Positions 8,569-18,033 of a stretch of 64,000 nucleotides of DNA are shown in pieces (positions within the stretch are counted from its first letter, which is position 1; each line of letters opens with the position of its first letter). This stretch comes from Campylobacter geochelonis (GTDB taxonomy: Bacteria > Campylobacterota > Campylobacteria > Campylobacterales > Campylobacteraceae): the NCBI RefSeq assembly GCF_013201685.1, contig NZ_CP053844.1, positions 806,001-870,000 of the forward strand. The letters run 5' to 3'. Below the pieces are notes generated by a model. That model saw nothing but the letters and a program-made list of their open reading frames with translations, had not been told where the DNA came from and did not search any database. A program made the translations under genes and the position numbers.

Positions 8569-9846
8569 ATGCAAAAAGTTATGCAGTATTTTAAACAAAT
8601 TTGTAAAATTCCACACGGAAGCTTTGAAACTGATGAGTTAAAAGAATTTTTAGTAGCTCGTGCAAAAGCCCTAAATTTCGATGTTTTAGTCGATGAAGCT
8701 GGAAATATTTACGCATCAAAAGGAAATCCAAAAATCTGTCTTCAAAGTCACTATGATATGGTTATGGTAGGAGAAGCGCCAAATTTAGTTTTAGAGGAAA
8801 AAGATGGCTTTTTAAGCGCAAAAAACTCAACTTTAGGCGCAGATAACGGTATCGGCGTGGCTATAAGTTTGGTTATGATGGAGGAGTTTGAAAACATCGA
8901 AGTTATTTTTACAAACAACGAAGAAGTAGGGCTGTGGGGCGCGGCTAGGTTTGAGTATAAAACTAAGAGCAAAAGACTTTTAAACCTTGATAGCGAGGAG
9001 GATTTTAGAGTTTCGATTGGGTGTGCTGGAAGTGTTGATATGTATGCAAGCTCTAAAGTGGAAAAAACAGTCGCAAAAGGCGTGGTTTATGAGTTAAAAG
9101 TCGAGGGCTTTCCTGGTGGACACAGTGGCACAGAAATAGATAAAAACATACCGTGTGCAACTAAATTTTTAGCTAAATTTATTAAAGAAAATGGTGGAAA
9201 AATCGCCTTTTTTGATGGCGGTGAAAGAAGAAATTCAATAGCAGCAAACGCACATGCAACAGTTGTTTTTGATAAAGAACTTAGCGAAATTCCAAGTTTT
9301 GTAAAGGCTGATTTCAAGGGCGTTAAAGAGTGTGAAATTTATAAAAATAGCGATGAAGTTTTAAATATGCTTTGCATTTTTGCTCAAGGCGTAAGAGCGT
9401 GGAATAAAGAGCTTGGAATTCCAGAAGACAGTGTGAATTTATCAACTGTAAAAGAAAAAGATGGTGCTTTAGAAGTGCTGTTTTTTGCAAGGTCGATGAG
9501 TAAAGATGGGCTTGAAAATACTAAATTTGAGACTAAAACTTTAGCAGAGAGTTTTGGCTTTAAGATAAGAAATGAAAACCAAACCACGCCATGGAAACCT
9601 GTGGCTAATGAGTTTAGCCATGCTGTGCTAGAAAACTTGCGCAAGTATTCGCCAGATGCGCACTTTGCGGCAGTTCATGCTGGGCTTGAATGTGGGGTTT
9701 TTATAGGGCTTGATGATGAGTTACTAGCAACTTCGATTGGTCCAAATATCTTCTCGCCCCACAGCGTAAAAGAGCGAGTAGAGCTAGCTTCAGTCGAAAA
9801 GATTACAAATGCGGTTAGAAGCTTGCTTAAAGATATGAAGTGTTAG
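8569..9846 (+). CDS. pepD: M20-family aminoacyl-histidine dipeptidase
   Basis: A 425-aa zinc dipeptidase (PepD/carnosinase type, cytosolic). Metal-site motifs: SHYDMV with H61 and D63, ADNGIG with D92, NNEEVGLWGA with the Glu pair at 118-119, and a C-terminal HAGLECG. The lid-domain motif GFPGGHSGTEI is present. AAAGG precedes the ATG. It is monocistronic, followed by a hairpin at 9922. Confidence 0.92.
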   Translation: MQKVMQYFKQICKIPHGSFETDELKEFLVARAKALNFDVLVDEAGNIYASKGNPKICLQSHYDMVMVGEAPNLVLEEKDGFLSAKNSTLGADNGIGVAISLVMMEEFENIEVIFTNNEEVGLWGAARFEYKTKSKRLLNLDSEEDFRVSIGCAGSVDMYASSKVEKTVAKGVVYELKVEGFPGGHSGTEIDKNIPCATKFLAKFIKENGGKIAFFDGGERRNSIAANAHATVVFDKELSEIPSFVKADFKGVKECEIYKNSDEVLNMLCIFAQGVRAWNKELGIPEDSVNLSTVKEKDGALEVLFFARSMSKDGLENTKFETKTLAESFGFKIRNENQTTPWKPVANEFSHAVLENLRKYSPDAHFAAVHAGLECGVFIGLDDELLATSIGPNIFSPHSVKERVELASVEKITNAVRSLLKDMKC

Positions 9847-10183
9847 GCGGGTTGATTATTTTATAGAGATAAATTTAATTGTTTGGTAAGTAAATTTTGC
9901 CTTCGCTCATAGCGTTTATAGAATTCCTTATCTTGAGTTTTAAGATAAGGAATTAATCTTAAGTAAATTTTCTACTTTTATAAATAAAAACAGAAAAAAG
10001 ATAGATAATAATTTGGTATTTATCGCTTATTTTTGCAAATTTATAACACAGATTACCAAATTTTTAGGTAGTTTAAAACAGATTTTTACTAAATTTTAGA
10101 TAGCTAATTTAATTTAATACTTTTATAAATCTAAATTTAGTTATAACTTGAATTTAGCGATTTTGGCATCTGTTTTACTAAAT
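9847..10183. other. gene-free stretch between pepD and nth
   Basis: An AT-rich spacer between convergent genes. Apart from the hairpin at 9922-9954, it contains only repeated short words of the AAATTTAG type. No open frame with a ribosome site was seen. Confidence 0.5.
9922..9954. terminator. 13-bp-arm hairpin after pepD
   Basis: Perfect inverted repeat AATTCCTTATCTT / AAGATAAGGAATT with a 7-base loop, about 75 bases after the pepD stop. It lacks a clean T run on either side, so it may be a bidirectional terminator between convergent pepD and nth, or an RNA-stabilising structure. Confidence 0.5.
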
Positions 10184-10822
10184 TTATTCATTTATAATTT
10201 TATCTTTGCTATGACAAAGCTCGTATAAAAAGCACTCCGTACAGTTTGGCTTAACCGCTTTACAGGTATATCTGCCAAACAAAACCATAGCTTGATGAAG
10301 CCAGTTAAGCTCAGTTTTAAAAGCTTTTGTCAAATCAACTTCTGTAAGTTCTGGCGTTTTAGCGCTACTTAGTCCAAGTCGGTGCGATACGCGAAAAACA
10401 TGAGTATCAACAGCCATTAAATTTGCTCCCATATGCTCGATTAGCACCACGTGAGCGGTCTTTTGTCCAACTCCGGCTAAGCTCATTAAGCCCTTTTCAT
10501 CTAGTGGAATTTCGCCGTTAAAATTTTCTACAACAGACTTTGCCATTTTGATTAAATTAGTAGCTTTGTTGTTAAAAAAGCTACACGAGTTTATCAGAAG
10601 TTTTAGGCTTGAAAGGTTTGCATTTGCTAGAGCTGTTACATTTGGATATGCGCTAAAAAGGGCTGGAGTGATTAAATTTACTCTTTTGTCGGTACATTGA
10701 GCTGAAAGCATAACGCAGACTAAAAGCTCGTATAAATTTTTAAATCTAAGCTCGGTAATCGGCTCGTTAAAATGCTCTAAAAGTAGGGATTTGATTAGGT
10801 TTATATCTTTTTTTGTTCTCAT
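10184..10822 (-). CDS. nth: endonuclease III
   Basis: A 212-aa base-excision repair glycosylase/AP lyase for oxidised pyrimidines. The helix-hairpin-helix GVGQKTAHVV carries the catalytic lysine and VDTHVFRVSHRLGL carries the catalytic aspartate. The [4Fe-4S] cysteines are C187, C194, C197 and C203, in the canonical C-X6-C-X2-C-X5-C spacing. It diverges from the peb4 gene. Confidence 0.96.
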   Translation of the reverse strand: MRTKKDINLIKSLLLEHFNEPITELRFKNLYELLVCVMLSAQCTDKRVNLITPALFSAYPNVTALANANLSSLKLLINSCSFFNNKATNLIKMAKSVVENFNGEIPLDEKGLMSLAGVGQKTAHVVLIEHMGANLMAVDTHVFRVSHRLGLSSAKTPELTEVDLTKAFKTELNWLHQAMVLFGRYTCKAVKPNCTECFLYELCHSKDKIINE

Positions 10823-10877
10823 GCTTGTATTGTACTAAAAAATGTATAAATTTACTAAAATGTTAACGACTTTGCGA

Positions 10878-10883
10878 TATAAT
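10878..10883 (+). promoter_or_regulatory. -10 box of the peb4 gene
   Basis: TATAAT about 28 bases upstream of the ATG at 10911, followed by a purine-rich AAAAAAGGA ribosome site. Its position argues that the longer open frame starting at 10842 is not used. Confidence 0.5.
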
Positions 10884-10910
10884 GGTGGCAATTTTAAAAA
10901 AAGGATTTAT

Positions 10911-11723
10911 ATGAATAAAATTTTATTAGGAGCTTTAAGCTTAGCTGTTGCTATGAGTTTAAATGCAAAAGTTTTTGCTACAGTTGATGGAAAAGATATA
11001 ACAGATATCGATTTAGCGCCACTTTTAGCAAATATGCCAGGGATTAACCCTGATTCACTTCCAGAAAATGTGAAAAAAGATCTTATAAACAGAGCCGTAG
11101 ATATAAAACTGCTAACTGATAAAGCCATAGCTAGTGGCATAGAAAAAGATGAGCTTTATAAAAAAGAGATAAAACTTGCTCAAAGAGCTTTAGCGCTTCG
11201 TGTTTGGCAAGCAAAAGAGTTTCAAAAACTAAAAGTTAGCGATAGTGATATAAAAGCATTTTATGATAAAAATAAAGAAAAATTTATAGAACCAGAGCAA
11301 ATTTCAGCTAAACACATACTTGTAAAAGATGATGCAGAAGCTAAAAAAATCATATCTCAGCTAAAGGGCTTAAAAGGCGATGCACTTAGTAAAAAATTCT
11401 CAGAACTAGCAGCAGCAGAATCTCTTGATCCAAGTGGTAAACAAACAGGTGGCGATCTTGGTTGGTTTTCTGTAAATCAGATGGTAAAACCTTTTTCTGA
11501 TGCAGCAAAAGCGCTTAAAAAAGGCGAAATTTCAACAACTCCAGTTAAAACTCAATTTGGAAGCCACGTTATCTTAAAGCTTGATCAAAAAGCAAAAAGA
11601 CAAGCAACTTTAGAAGAGGTTAAACCATACATTGAAAATATTTTAAAACAAGATAAATTTAAAGCTAACGTAGAAAAAGAGGCTGAGAATTTAAGAAAAA
11701 AAGCAAAAGTTGAATATAAGTAA
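10911..11723 (+). CDS. peb4: periplasmic peptidyl-prolyl isomerase (PEB4/SurA-like)
   Basis: A 270-aa secreted chaperone with a parvulin-type rotamase domain. The signal peptide is residues 1-18 (LLGALSLAVAMSLNA, cut after NA). The rotamase core at about 125-225 has SAKHILVKD, GGDLGWFS and TQFGSHVILKL. The start at 10911 is chosen for its ribosome site and because it begins the signal peptide. In C. jejuni, PEB4 (Cj0596) helps fold outer-membrane proteins and is followed by fba, as here. Confidence 0.92.
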   Translation: MNKILLGALSLAVAMSLNAKVFATVDGKDITDIDLAPLLANMPGINPDSLPENVKKDLINRAVDIKLLTDKAIASGIEKDELYKKEIKLAQRALALRVWQAKEFQKLKVSDSDIKAFYDKNKEKFIEPEQISAKHILVKDDAEAKKIISQLKGLKGDALSKKFSELAAAESLDPSGKQTGGDLGWFSVNQMVKPFSDAAKALKKGEISTTPVKTQFGSHVILKLDQKAKRQATLEEVKPYIENILKQDKFKANVEKEAENLRKKAKVEYK

Positions 11724-11751
11724 TTAAATTTTAACAAAGAAAGGACTATAA

Positions 11752-12816
11752 ATGGGTGTTTTAGATGTTGTAAAAGCGGGCGTTCTAAGTGGCGATGATG
11801 TAAATAAACTTTATGAATATTGTAAAAACGAGGGGTTTGCAATCCCAGCGGTAAATGTCGTAGGAACAAATTCAGTTAATGCTGTTTTAGAAAGCGCTAA
11901 AAAGGCAAATTCGCCCGTTATAGTCCAGTTTTCAAATGGAGGAGCAAGTTATTACGCTGGTAAGGCTTGCGATAATGCTGCGGTTCTTGGAGCGATTTCT
12001 GGTGCAAGGCATGTGCATTTGCTAGCAAAAAGCTATGGTGTTCCAGTCATACTTCACACAGATCACGCGGCTAGAAAGCTACTTCCGTGGATTGATGAGT
12101 TAATAAAGGCAAGCGAAGAGAACATTAAGTTTTTTGGAGTTCCGCTTTTTAGCTCCCATATGCTTGATTTAAGCGAAGAGAGTTTGGAGTCAAATTTAAG
12201 CACTTGCGAAGAGTATCTTAAAAAACTAAGCCCGCTTGGCATTAGCCTTGAAATCGAGCTTGGCGTAACAGGAGGCGAAGAAGATGGCGTGGATAATACA
12301 AATGTAGATAACGCATTACTATACACTCAACCACAAGATGTTGCGCTTGCTTATGAAAGACTTAAAAAGATAAGCGATAGATTTTCTATAGCTGCTAGTT
12401 TTGGAAATGTTCATGGTGTTTATAAACCAGGAAATGTCGTGCTTAGACCAGAAATTCTTAAAAATTCACAAGAGTATGTAAAAGAAAAATTTAGTTTAAA
12501 CCTTGATAAACCTATAAATTTCGTATTTCACGGTGGAAGTGGAAGCGAGTTAAAAGATATCAAAAATGCCGTAAGTTATGGCGTTATAAAGATGAATATC
12601 GACACTGATACACAGTGGGCGTTTTGGGATGGAGTTCGTGAATATGAGCTTAAAAATAGAGCTTATTTGCAAGGACAAATCGGAAACCCAGAAGGCGATG
12701 ATAAGCCAAACAAGAAGTATTATTACCCAAGAAAATGGTTAAGAAGTGGCGAGGAAAGCGTTGTAACAAGGCTGTTACAGGCTTATGAAGATTTAAACTG
12801 CATAAATAGAAACTAA
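11752..12816 (+). CDS. fbaA: class II fructose-bisphosphate aldolase
   Basis: A 354-aa zinc-dependent aldolase interconverting fructose 1,6-bisphosphate with two triose phosphates, chiefly gluconeogenic in Campylobacter. Motifs: HTDHAARKLLPW (metal site), LEIELGVTGGEEDGVDN, FGNVHGVY, FHGGSGS and the C-terminal NIDTDTQWAFW. It lies 28 bases after peb4 behind an AAAGGA site, and the MotA-like gene follows after 9 bases. Confidence 0.96.
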   Translation: MGVLDVVKAGVLSGDDVNKLYEYCKNEGFAIPAVNVVGTNSVNAVLESAKKANSPVIVQFSNGGASYYAGKACDNAAVLGAISGARHVHLLAKSYGVPVILHTDHAARKLLPWIDELIKASEENIKFFGVPLFSSHMLDLSEESLESNLSTCEEYLKKLSPLGISLEIELGVTGGEEDGVDNTNVDNALLYTQPQDVALAYERLKKISDRFSIAASFGNVHGVYKPGNVVLRPEILKNSQEYVKEKFSLNLDKPINFVFHGGSGSELKDIKNAVSYGVIKMNIDTDTQWAFWDGVREYELKNRAYLQGQIGNPEGDDKPNKKYYYPRKWLRSGEESVVTRLLQAYEDLNCINRN

Positions 12817-12825
12817 GAGGTTTTA

Positions 12826-14139
12826 ATGGAAAATAAAAATGACTCTGTTTTAGACATCGCTTTACCGGAGAACTCAAACAGATCGCTTTTTGGCGTGTAT
12901 GTCAAGATAGTCGCGGTTCCGGTTTTGATTTATCTAGTTTTTTTGGCTGGATATTTTAAGATTATAGATTTTAAAGTAGAGTTTCACTCTATCGCTATGA
13001 TGGGGTTTTTGCTTGTTTTAGCGCTTATTTTTGCAAGACATAGCGCAGAGTATGGGTGTTGTCTTTTTGAAGATAGGATAGTAAAATTTAAATCTGGATT
13101 AAAAGAGTATATCATGTCTCATTTGATGGTTGTTGGAAACCGCAAGAAATCAAATGCAAGTTTTGATGGATTTATCGACGAGTATACAAGAGATATGAGA
13201 AATGACAACTATGCTTCAGTTGCTGCTGGAGTGTTTCCGATGCTTGGAATTTTGGGAACTTTTATAAGTATTGCTATCTCGATGCCAGCCTTTTCATCAA
13301 GTGATATAAACTCACTAGAAAGTGAGATAGCGCAACTTCTAGGTGGTGTTGGAACTGCTTTTTATGTATCTATTTTCGGTATATTTTTAGCACTTTGGTG
13401 GATATACTTTGAGAAAAAAGGACTTAGTAGATACCAAAAATTAGTTTTTAAATATAAAAACGCTACAAAAAATTTCTTTTGGGATAAAGATGAAATTTCG
13501 CAAAATTTAATGCAAGAGCTTATAAGTAAAAACGAAAAAGTTGCAAATATCTTTGAAACAAGCCTAAATTCGGAATTTAGTAAGAATTTATCACGTGCTA
13601 TGATAGAAAAATTTGATGCTTTTAAAAGCATGATTGATTTAGAAAAAGAGTCCTTTTCTTTAAGTTTAGTCCAGATAGAAAAGACAAATGAATTTTTATC
13701 TAACGCAAGCAAAATAACGCAAGAGTTAAATCAAAGATATGAAAACACGATTGTATTCATGGATAATCTTATAAATAATACAAATTTAGTATATCAAAAA
13801 CTATCAAAACATCTTGAAAATTCAGCTCTTTCTAGCGCACAAAACTACAGCAAAATCGAAGAAGTTATATCAAATTTAGTTATAGAGCTAAGAGGTCTTG
13901 AAAACTCACTAAAAGAGACAAATTTAGATATTTTAAAAAATCAAAATGTGGCTATGGAGAATTTTAAAACCAGCATAGCACAAGGGCTAGGTGAGTTTAA
14001 ATCTGCTTTTAAGGAAGAAATAGTTGCAAGTACTGATAACAGCGATGTTATAGAAGAGCTTAGAAGGTCTTTAGCAAGTATTGATAAAGAGTCAAAAGAT
14101 ATCATAAAAACTATAGAAAAAACAAAAAATGAAAATTAA
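12826..14139 (+). CDS. MotA/TolQ/ExbB-type channel subunit with coiled-coil tail
   Basis: A 437-aa membrane protein with four hydrophobic segments (about 22-44, 55-71, 131-153, 172-194). The last two fit the MotA/TolQ domain (AAGVFPMLGILGTFISI and LLGGVGTAFYVSIFGIFLALWW). Residues 200-437 are a long, probably coiled-coil cytoplasmic tail, unlike flagellar MotA. It overlaps the MotB-like gene by 11 bases. This pair follows peb4-fba as in C. jejuni (Cj0598-0599). Its function is unestablished: an ion-driven envelope motor with no flagellar gene nearby. Confidence 0.8.
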   Translation: MENKNDSVLDIALPENSNRSLFGVYVKIVAVPVLIYLVFLAGYFKIIDFKVEFHSIAMMGFLLVLALIFARHSAEYGCCLFEDRIVKFKSGLKEYIMSHLMVVGNRKKSNASFDGFIDEYTRDMRNDNYASVAAGVFPMLGILGTFISIAISMPAFSSSDINSLESEIAQLLGGVGTAFYVSIFGIFLALWWIYFEKKGLSRYQKLVFKYKNATKNFFWDKDEISQNLMQELISKNEKVANIFETSLNSEFSKNLSRAMIEKFDAFKSMIDLEKESFSLSLVQIEKTNEFLSNASKITQELNQRYENTIVFMDNLINNTNLVYQKLSKHLENSALSSAQNYSKIEEVISNLVIELRGLENSLKETNLDILKNQNVAMENFKTSIAQGLGEFKSAFKEEIVASTDNSDVIEELRRSLASIDKESKDIIKTIEKTKNEN

Positions 14140-15334
14140 CAAAGAAGAAAAAGATACTTTTTGGATAGCCTATGCGGACTTGATGGCTGGGCTATTGTTT
14201 GTTTTTATCTTGCTAATTGGTGGTATTATAGTAAAGTATTTTTTGACTCAAAGCACTCTTAAGAAAAAAGAGGCTGATTTTATAACAGCTATCGCAAGCT
14301 TGCAAAGTCAAGAGAAGAAAAACAGCGAATTAGAAGCGTTAAACAAAATTTTTAGCGATAAGTTAAATGAGCTTGATTTAGAAACTAAGGATTTAAAAAA
14401 AGCGCAATCGATATTTATCGTTCAAATCGAAGAGCTAGAAAAAATGGTATCTAGCTTAAATGATGAAAACTCAGATTTAAACAAAACATTAACTAGACTT
14501 TATAATGAAAAGCTAGAACAAGAGCAAATCATTAATAATTTAAATATCAGTGAAGAGGAAAAAAGGCAAAAGATAGCCGAACTTAATAAACAAAAAGATA
14601 CTCAAGAGCAAGTTATAGCTGGACTTTACGCTATAAAAAGCACACAAGAAGAGCAAATTTATAAGCTAAATAAAGAAAAGTTAGCCCAAGATGAAAAAGA
14701 TAGAGAAAAAGAGGCGAAAATCGTCTATTTGTTAGAGCAGATGAGTAAAAAAGAGCAAGAAGTTAATCAAATTTTATATGATTTAAACGTAACTAAAAAT
14801 CGCATTAAAAACCTAACCGGAATCAAAGTAAAAGTTATAGCAGATATAAAAGAAAAGCTCGGAGATAGCGTAAGTATCGATGTAAACTCTGGTGCTTTAA
14901 GATTATCATCTTCTATTCTTTTTGATAAAGCTTCTTCAAAACTTAAAGATGATGCTAAAGAGGAGTTAAAGCGCACATTACAAAAATATTTTTCTGTATT
15001 GATGCAAAATGATGAGATTAGAAAAAACTTAGATCAAATCGTTATAGAAGGACACACCGATAGTGATGGCGGATATATCTATAACCTTGAGTTATCGCAA
15101 CAACGGGCATTTGCGGTTATGGACTTTATAAATTCATGGAACAGCGATGAAAGGCTTAAAAACTATCTTATAGCAAGTGGGCGAAGCTTTATGTCGCCAG
15201 TTATAAAAGATGGCGTTGAAGATAAAGACGCAAGCAGGCGTATAGAGATAAAATTTTTACTCTCTAACAAAGCAGCCATCGACGAGATACAAAAATTTTT
15301 AAACTATGATAGAAACCAAAGCAAAAATCGATAA
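14129..15334 (+). CDS. MotB/OmpA-type peptidoglycan-binding motor subunit
   Basis: A 401-aa protein with one transmembrane helix (about 14-36) carrying the MotB-type FWIAYADLMAGLLFVF motif, with D17 as the likely ion-binding aspartate. A long coiled coil follows (about 38-240, rich in E/K/Q/L), then an OmpA C-terminal domain (about 255-395) with IEGHTDSDGG and LSQQRAFAVMDFI. The coiled coil is far longer than in flagellar MotB. It should pair with the upstream channel subunit and bridge to the cell wall. Confidence 0.82.
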   Translation: MKINKEEKDTFWIAYADLMAGLLFVFILLIGGIIVKYFLTQSTLKKKEADFITAIASLQSQEKKNSELEALNKIFSDKLNELDLETKDLKKAQSIFIVQIEELEKMVSSLNDENSDLNKTLTRLYNEKLEQEQIINNLNISEEEKRQKIAELNKQKDTQEQVIAGLYAIKSTQEEQIYKLNKEKLAQDEKDREKEAKIVYLLEQMSKKEQEVNQILYDLNVTKNRIKNLTGIKVKVIADIKEKLGDSVSIDVNSGALRLSSSILFDKASSKLKDDAKEELKRTLQKYFSVLMQNDEIRKNLDQIVIEGHTDSDGGYIYNLELSQQRAFAVMDFINSWNSDERLKNYLIASGRSFMSPVIKDGVEDKDASRRIEIKFLLSNKAAIDEIQKFLNYDRNQSKNR

Positions 15335-16172
15335 GATAGAATTCTCTGGCTTTGAGTTCTATCTTTTAAGAGATGACTTACTAGGCGAGTTTAACGGTAA
15401 CAAGGCGCGAAAACTCGCCTATCTTTTGCAAGCTGATTTAAGCAAATTTAACAAAATCGTATCTTTTGGCTCATCGCAGTCAAACGCGATGTATTCTATA
15501 AGCGTTTTTGCTAAGCTTAAGGGGCTAGAGTTTGAGTATGTTATGAGCCATTTAAGCTCAAATTTAGCTACAAATCCAGTTGGAAATTTTAAATTCGCAC
15601 TTGAAAATGGTATGAAAATTTTTGTAGAAGAAAACAGACGCGAGTTTGCGCTTAGTTTATGCGATGAAAAAACGCTTTTTATAGAAGAGGGCGTAGCGCA
15701 GCCACAAGCGGAATTTGGCTTTATCAAACAAGCCAGAGATATAGAGGAATTTGCTAGGCAAAATTTGCTTAAGTTCGATATATTTTTGCCAAGTGGAACT
15801 GGAACAAGCGCGGCGTATCTTGCAAAACATACAAAATTTGATGTTTTTACAACGCCTTGTGTTGGCGATGAGACGTTTTTAAAAGAACAAATTCAAAACC
15901 TTGACCCGCTTTCAAAAGTTAAAATTTTGCCACCATCTAAAAAATATCATTTTGGCGATTTAAAGCTCGAGCTTTTTAAAATTTGGCATGAGTTAAAAGA
16001 GCAAAGTGGCGTTGAGTTTGACTTGATATATGATCCAGTTGGTTTTTTAACCCTTTTAAAAAACTTTGATAAATTTAAAAATCCCTTGCTTTACATACAT
16101 CAAGGTGGACTTATCGGCAACATTTCGCAACTGCAACGCTATAAATATAAATTTAAAGATGAAATAGTATAA
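15306..16172 (+). CDS. PLP-dependent ACC deaminase / D-cysteine desulfhydrase family enzyme
   Basis: A 288-aa beta-family PLP enzyme. The Schiff-base lysine is K33 in GNKARK; SFGSSQSNAMYSI and LPSGTGTSAAYLA are cofactor-binding motifs and the C-terminus has YIHQGGLIGN. Members act on ACC, D-cysteine or L-cysteate; the substrate cannot be assigned here. It starts 29 bases inside the MotB-like gene, and the start has no strong ribosome site, so coupling to the upstream gene is likely. hisD follows 18 bases later. Confidence 0.75.
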   Translation: MIETKAKIDKIEFSGFEFYLLRDDLLGEFNGNKARKLAYLLQADLSKFNKIVSFGSSQSNAMYSISVFAKLKGLEFEYVMSHLSSNLATNPVGNFKFALENGMKIFVEENRREFALSLCDEKTLFIEEGVAQPQAEFGFIKQARDIEEFARQNLLKFDIFLPSGTGTSAAYLAKHTKFDVFTTPCVGDETFLKEQIQNLDPLSKVKILPPSKKYHFGDLKLELFKIWHELKEQSGVEFDLIYDPVGFLTLLKNFDKFKNPLLYIHQGGLIGNISQLQRYKYKFKDEIV

Positions 16173-16190
16173 TCGCAAAAAGGAGAAAAT

Positions 16191-17474
16191 ATGAAAATTT
16201 TATATACAAACCAAGAAAATTTTAAAAGTGAATTTGATAAGTTAGTAAATCGCTCAGATATGGATATGGCAAATGTCATGCCTGTGGTTAGCGGGATTAT
16301 CGCTGATATTAGAGCTAGGGGCGATGAAGCGTTAAACCAGCAGATAGCTAAATTTGACCGATGGGAAGTAAATAAAAATCTAGCTATAACGCAAGAGCAG
16401 ATGAAAGAGGCGTTTGATGGGCTAAGCGATGAGCTTAAAAGCGCGTTAAAAGTGGCTTATGATAGGATTTTTGCGTATCATGAAAAACAGCTTGAAAAAA
16501 CTTGGCTTAGCTTTGAAGAAAATGGTTCGATTTTAGGACAAAAAATCACTCCAGTTGATCGCGCTGGGCTTTATATACCAGGCGGAAAGGCGGCTTATCC
16601 AAGTTCACTTTTAATGAACGCAGTGCCTGCTATCGTAGCAGGCGTTAAGGATATCACGGTTTGCACGCCAGCGATTGAAGGGAAAGTAAATGAGCTTTTA
16701 CTTGCCGCGCTTCATGTACTAGGGATTAAAAAAGCATATAAAGTCGGTGGCGCTTCAGCAATTGCTGCAATGGCGTATGGAACAAAAACTATAGCAAAAG
16801 TTGATGTTATAACTGGACCTGGAAATATCTTTGTAGCGACTGCTAAAAAGCTTGTTTTTGGTGATGTAAACATCGATATGATAGCAGGTCCAAGTGAAAT
16901 CGGAGTTATAGCAGATGATAGTGCAAACGTCCACCATATCGCAGTTGATTTGCTTTCACAAGCTGAGCATGATGAGCTTGCAAGTAGCTTTTTGGTAACA
17001 CCAAGCGCTAAATTTGCTAATGATATAAAAGATGAAATTTATAAAATTTTACCAACCTTAAGTAGAGAAAAAATAGCTAGAAAAAGCATAGATGATAAAG
17101 CGGCGATAATCGTAGCTAAAGATATGGATGAAGCGGTCGAGCTTATGAACGAATTAGCCGTGGAGCACCTTGAAATCGCAGTTGATAACTCGCTTGAGTT
17201 TTTGCCTCGTATAAAACATGCTGGGGCGATTTTCTTAGGGCATTACACTCCTGAAGCAGTTGGCGACTATCTTGCTGGACCAAATCACACACTTCCAACT
17301 GGCGGCAGTGCGCGATTTTTCTCGCCACTTGGAGTAAATAACTTTATAAAAAGAAGCTCGATTATATCGATGAACAAAGATGGGCTAAGTGAGCTTAGCA
17401 AAGCGTGTATGGCGTTAGCTGATGCCGAAGGTCTTGGTGCACATAAAAAATCAGTCGAAGTTAGAGTAAAATAG
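16191..17474 (+). CDS. hisD: histidinol dehydrogenase
   Basis: A 427-aa enzyme making histidine from histidinol in two NAD+-dependent oxidations. Seen: VDRAGLYIPGG, GPGNIFVATAKKLVFG, IAGPSEIGVIAD, the zinc-site LLSQAEHDE and AVEHLEI, and the C-terminal GPNHTLPTGG. AAGGAG lies just before the ATG. Other his genes are not in the window. A hairpin follows at 17483. Confidence 0.96.
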   Translation: MKILYTNQENFKSEFDKLVNRSDMDMANVMPVVSGIIADIRARGDEALNQQIAKFDRWEVNKNLAITQEQMKEAFDGLSDELKSALKVAYDRIFAYHEKQLEKTWLSFEENGSILGQKITPVDRAGLYIPGGKAAYPSSLLMNAVPAIVAGVKDITVCTPAIEGKVNELLLAALHVLGIKKAYKVGGASAIAAMAYGTKTIAKVDVITGPGNIFVATAKKLVFGDVNIDMIAGPSEIGVIADDSANVHHIAVDLLSQAEHDELASSFLVTPSAKFANDIKDEIYKILPTLSREKIARKSIDDKAAIIVAKDMDEAVELMNELAVEHLEIAVDNSLEFLPRIKHAGAIFLGHYTPEAVGDYLAGPNHTLPTGGSARFFSPLGVNNFIKRSSIISMNKDGLSELSKACMALADAEGLGAHKKSVEVRVK

Positions 17475-17482
17475 TCTGAAAT

Positions 17483-17516
17483 TACCAAATTTAGCTCTTT
17501 TGGGCTGAATTTGGTA
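17483..17516 (+). terminator. hairpin after hisD
   Basis: Arms TACCAAATTTAGC and GCTGAATTTGGTA pair over 13 bases with one G-U type wobble and an 8-base loop, starting 9 bases after the hisD stop. The tail is TTAAATTT rather than a clean T run, so termination is likely but weak. A smaller CCAAAT/ATTTGG hairpin follows. Confidence 0.5.
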
Positions 17517-17658
17517 TTAAATTTAGTTAAATTTTTTAAGCCAAATATGATAAATTTGGTTTAGCGATTTTCGTGTTTTTGGTACTTTTAAAATTTATAA
17601 GCTAAGCACTCTTTTAAATTTTATTATAAAATTAAATTTTTGATTGTATTTTATAGCT

Positions 17659-17983
17659 TTAGGCGATGGTGGTGTTTTGCCCCCGTATGTGACAACTTAA
17701 AACCTCTACGCTGTAAAATTTATCTCTTTTTGCAGTCATTTTTATTCTAAAAATCAATTTAAACATCTGTATTTTTAATGCGTTGTTTAGCTCATCAACG
17801 TATGTATTTGAAAATATATATTTGTAAATTTATTATAAATATGCTTATTGCGTTTTTAAACAAATCAGTTAATTCTTTTGCAAGTCCAACAGGGTCGTTG
17901 TAGTTTTTAACTATACCAGCTATGTTTGCACTGTATTTTTGAACTTTATCTTTTATATAGTCTAAACGGCTAAAGTTTGACAT
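17659..17983 (-). pseudogene. small gene of unknown function, apparently frameshifted
   Basis: A strong AAGGAGT site precedes ATG at 17983, giving MSNFSRLDYIKDKVQKYSAN and onwards for 62 aa to a TGA at 17795. The adjacent frame (+1) is open from just upstream of that stop to 17659 and encodes about 48 charged and hydrophobic residues without its own good start. The two together would make about 108 aa, so I infer a one-base frameshift near 17800-17840. The family is not recognised. Alternatively only the 62-aa product is real. Confidence 0.4.
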
Positions 17984-18033
17984 ATGGTACTCCTTTTTGA
18001 ATTTAGTTATTTTTCGTTTTCGTTTTCATCTGT

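Noticed and set aside
12826-15334. Zorya anti-phage system
   Set aside because: Only ZorA/ZorB-like channel proteins are present; no ZorC/D/E-type effector genes flank them, and the setting is a conserved peb4-fba cluster.
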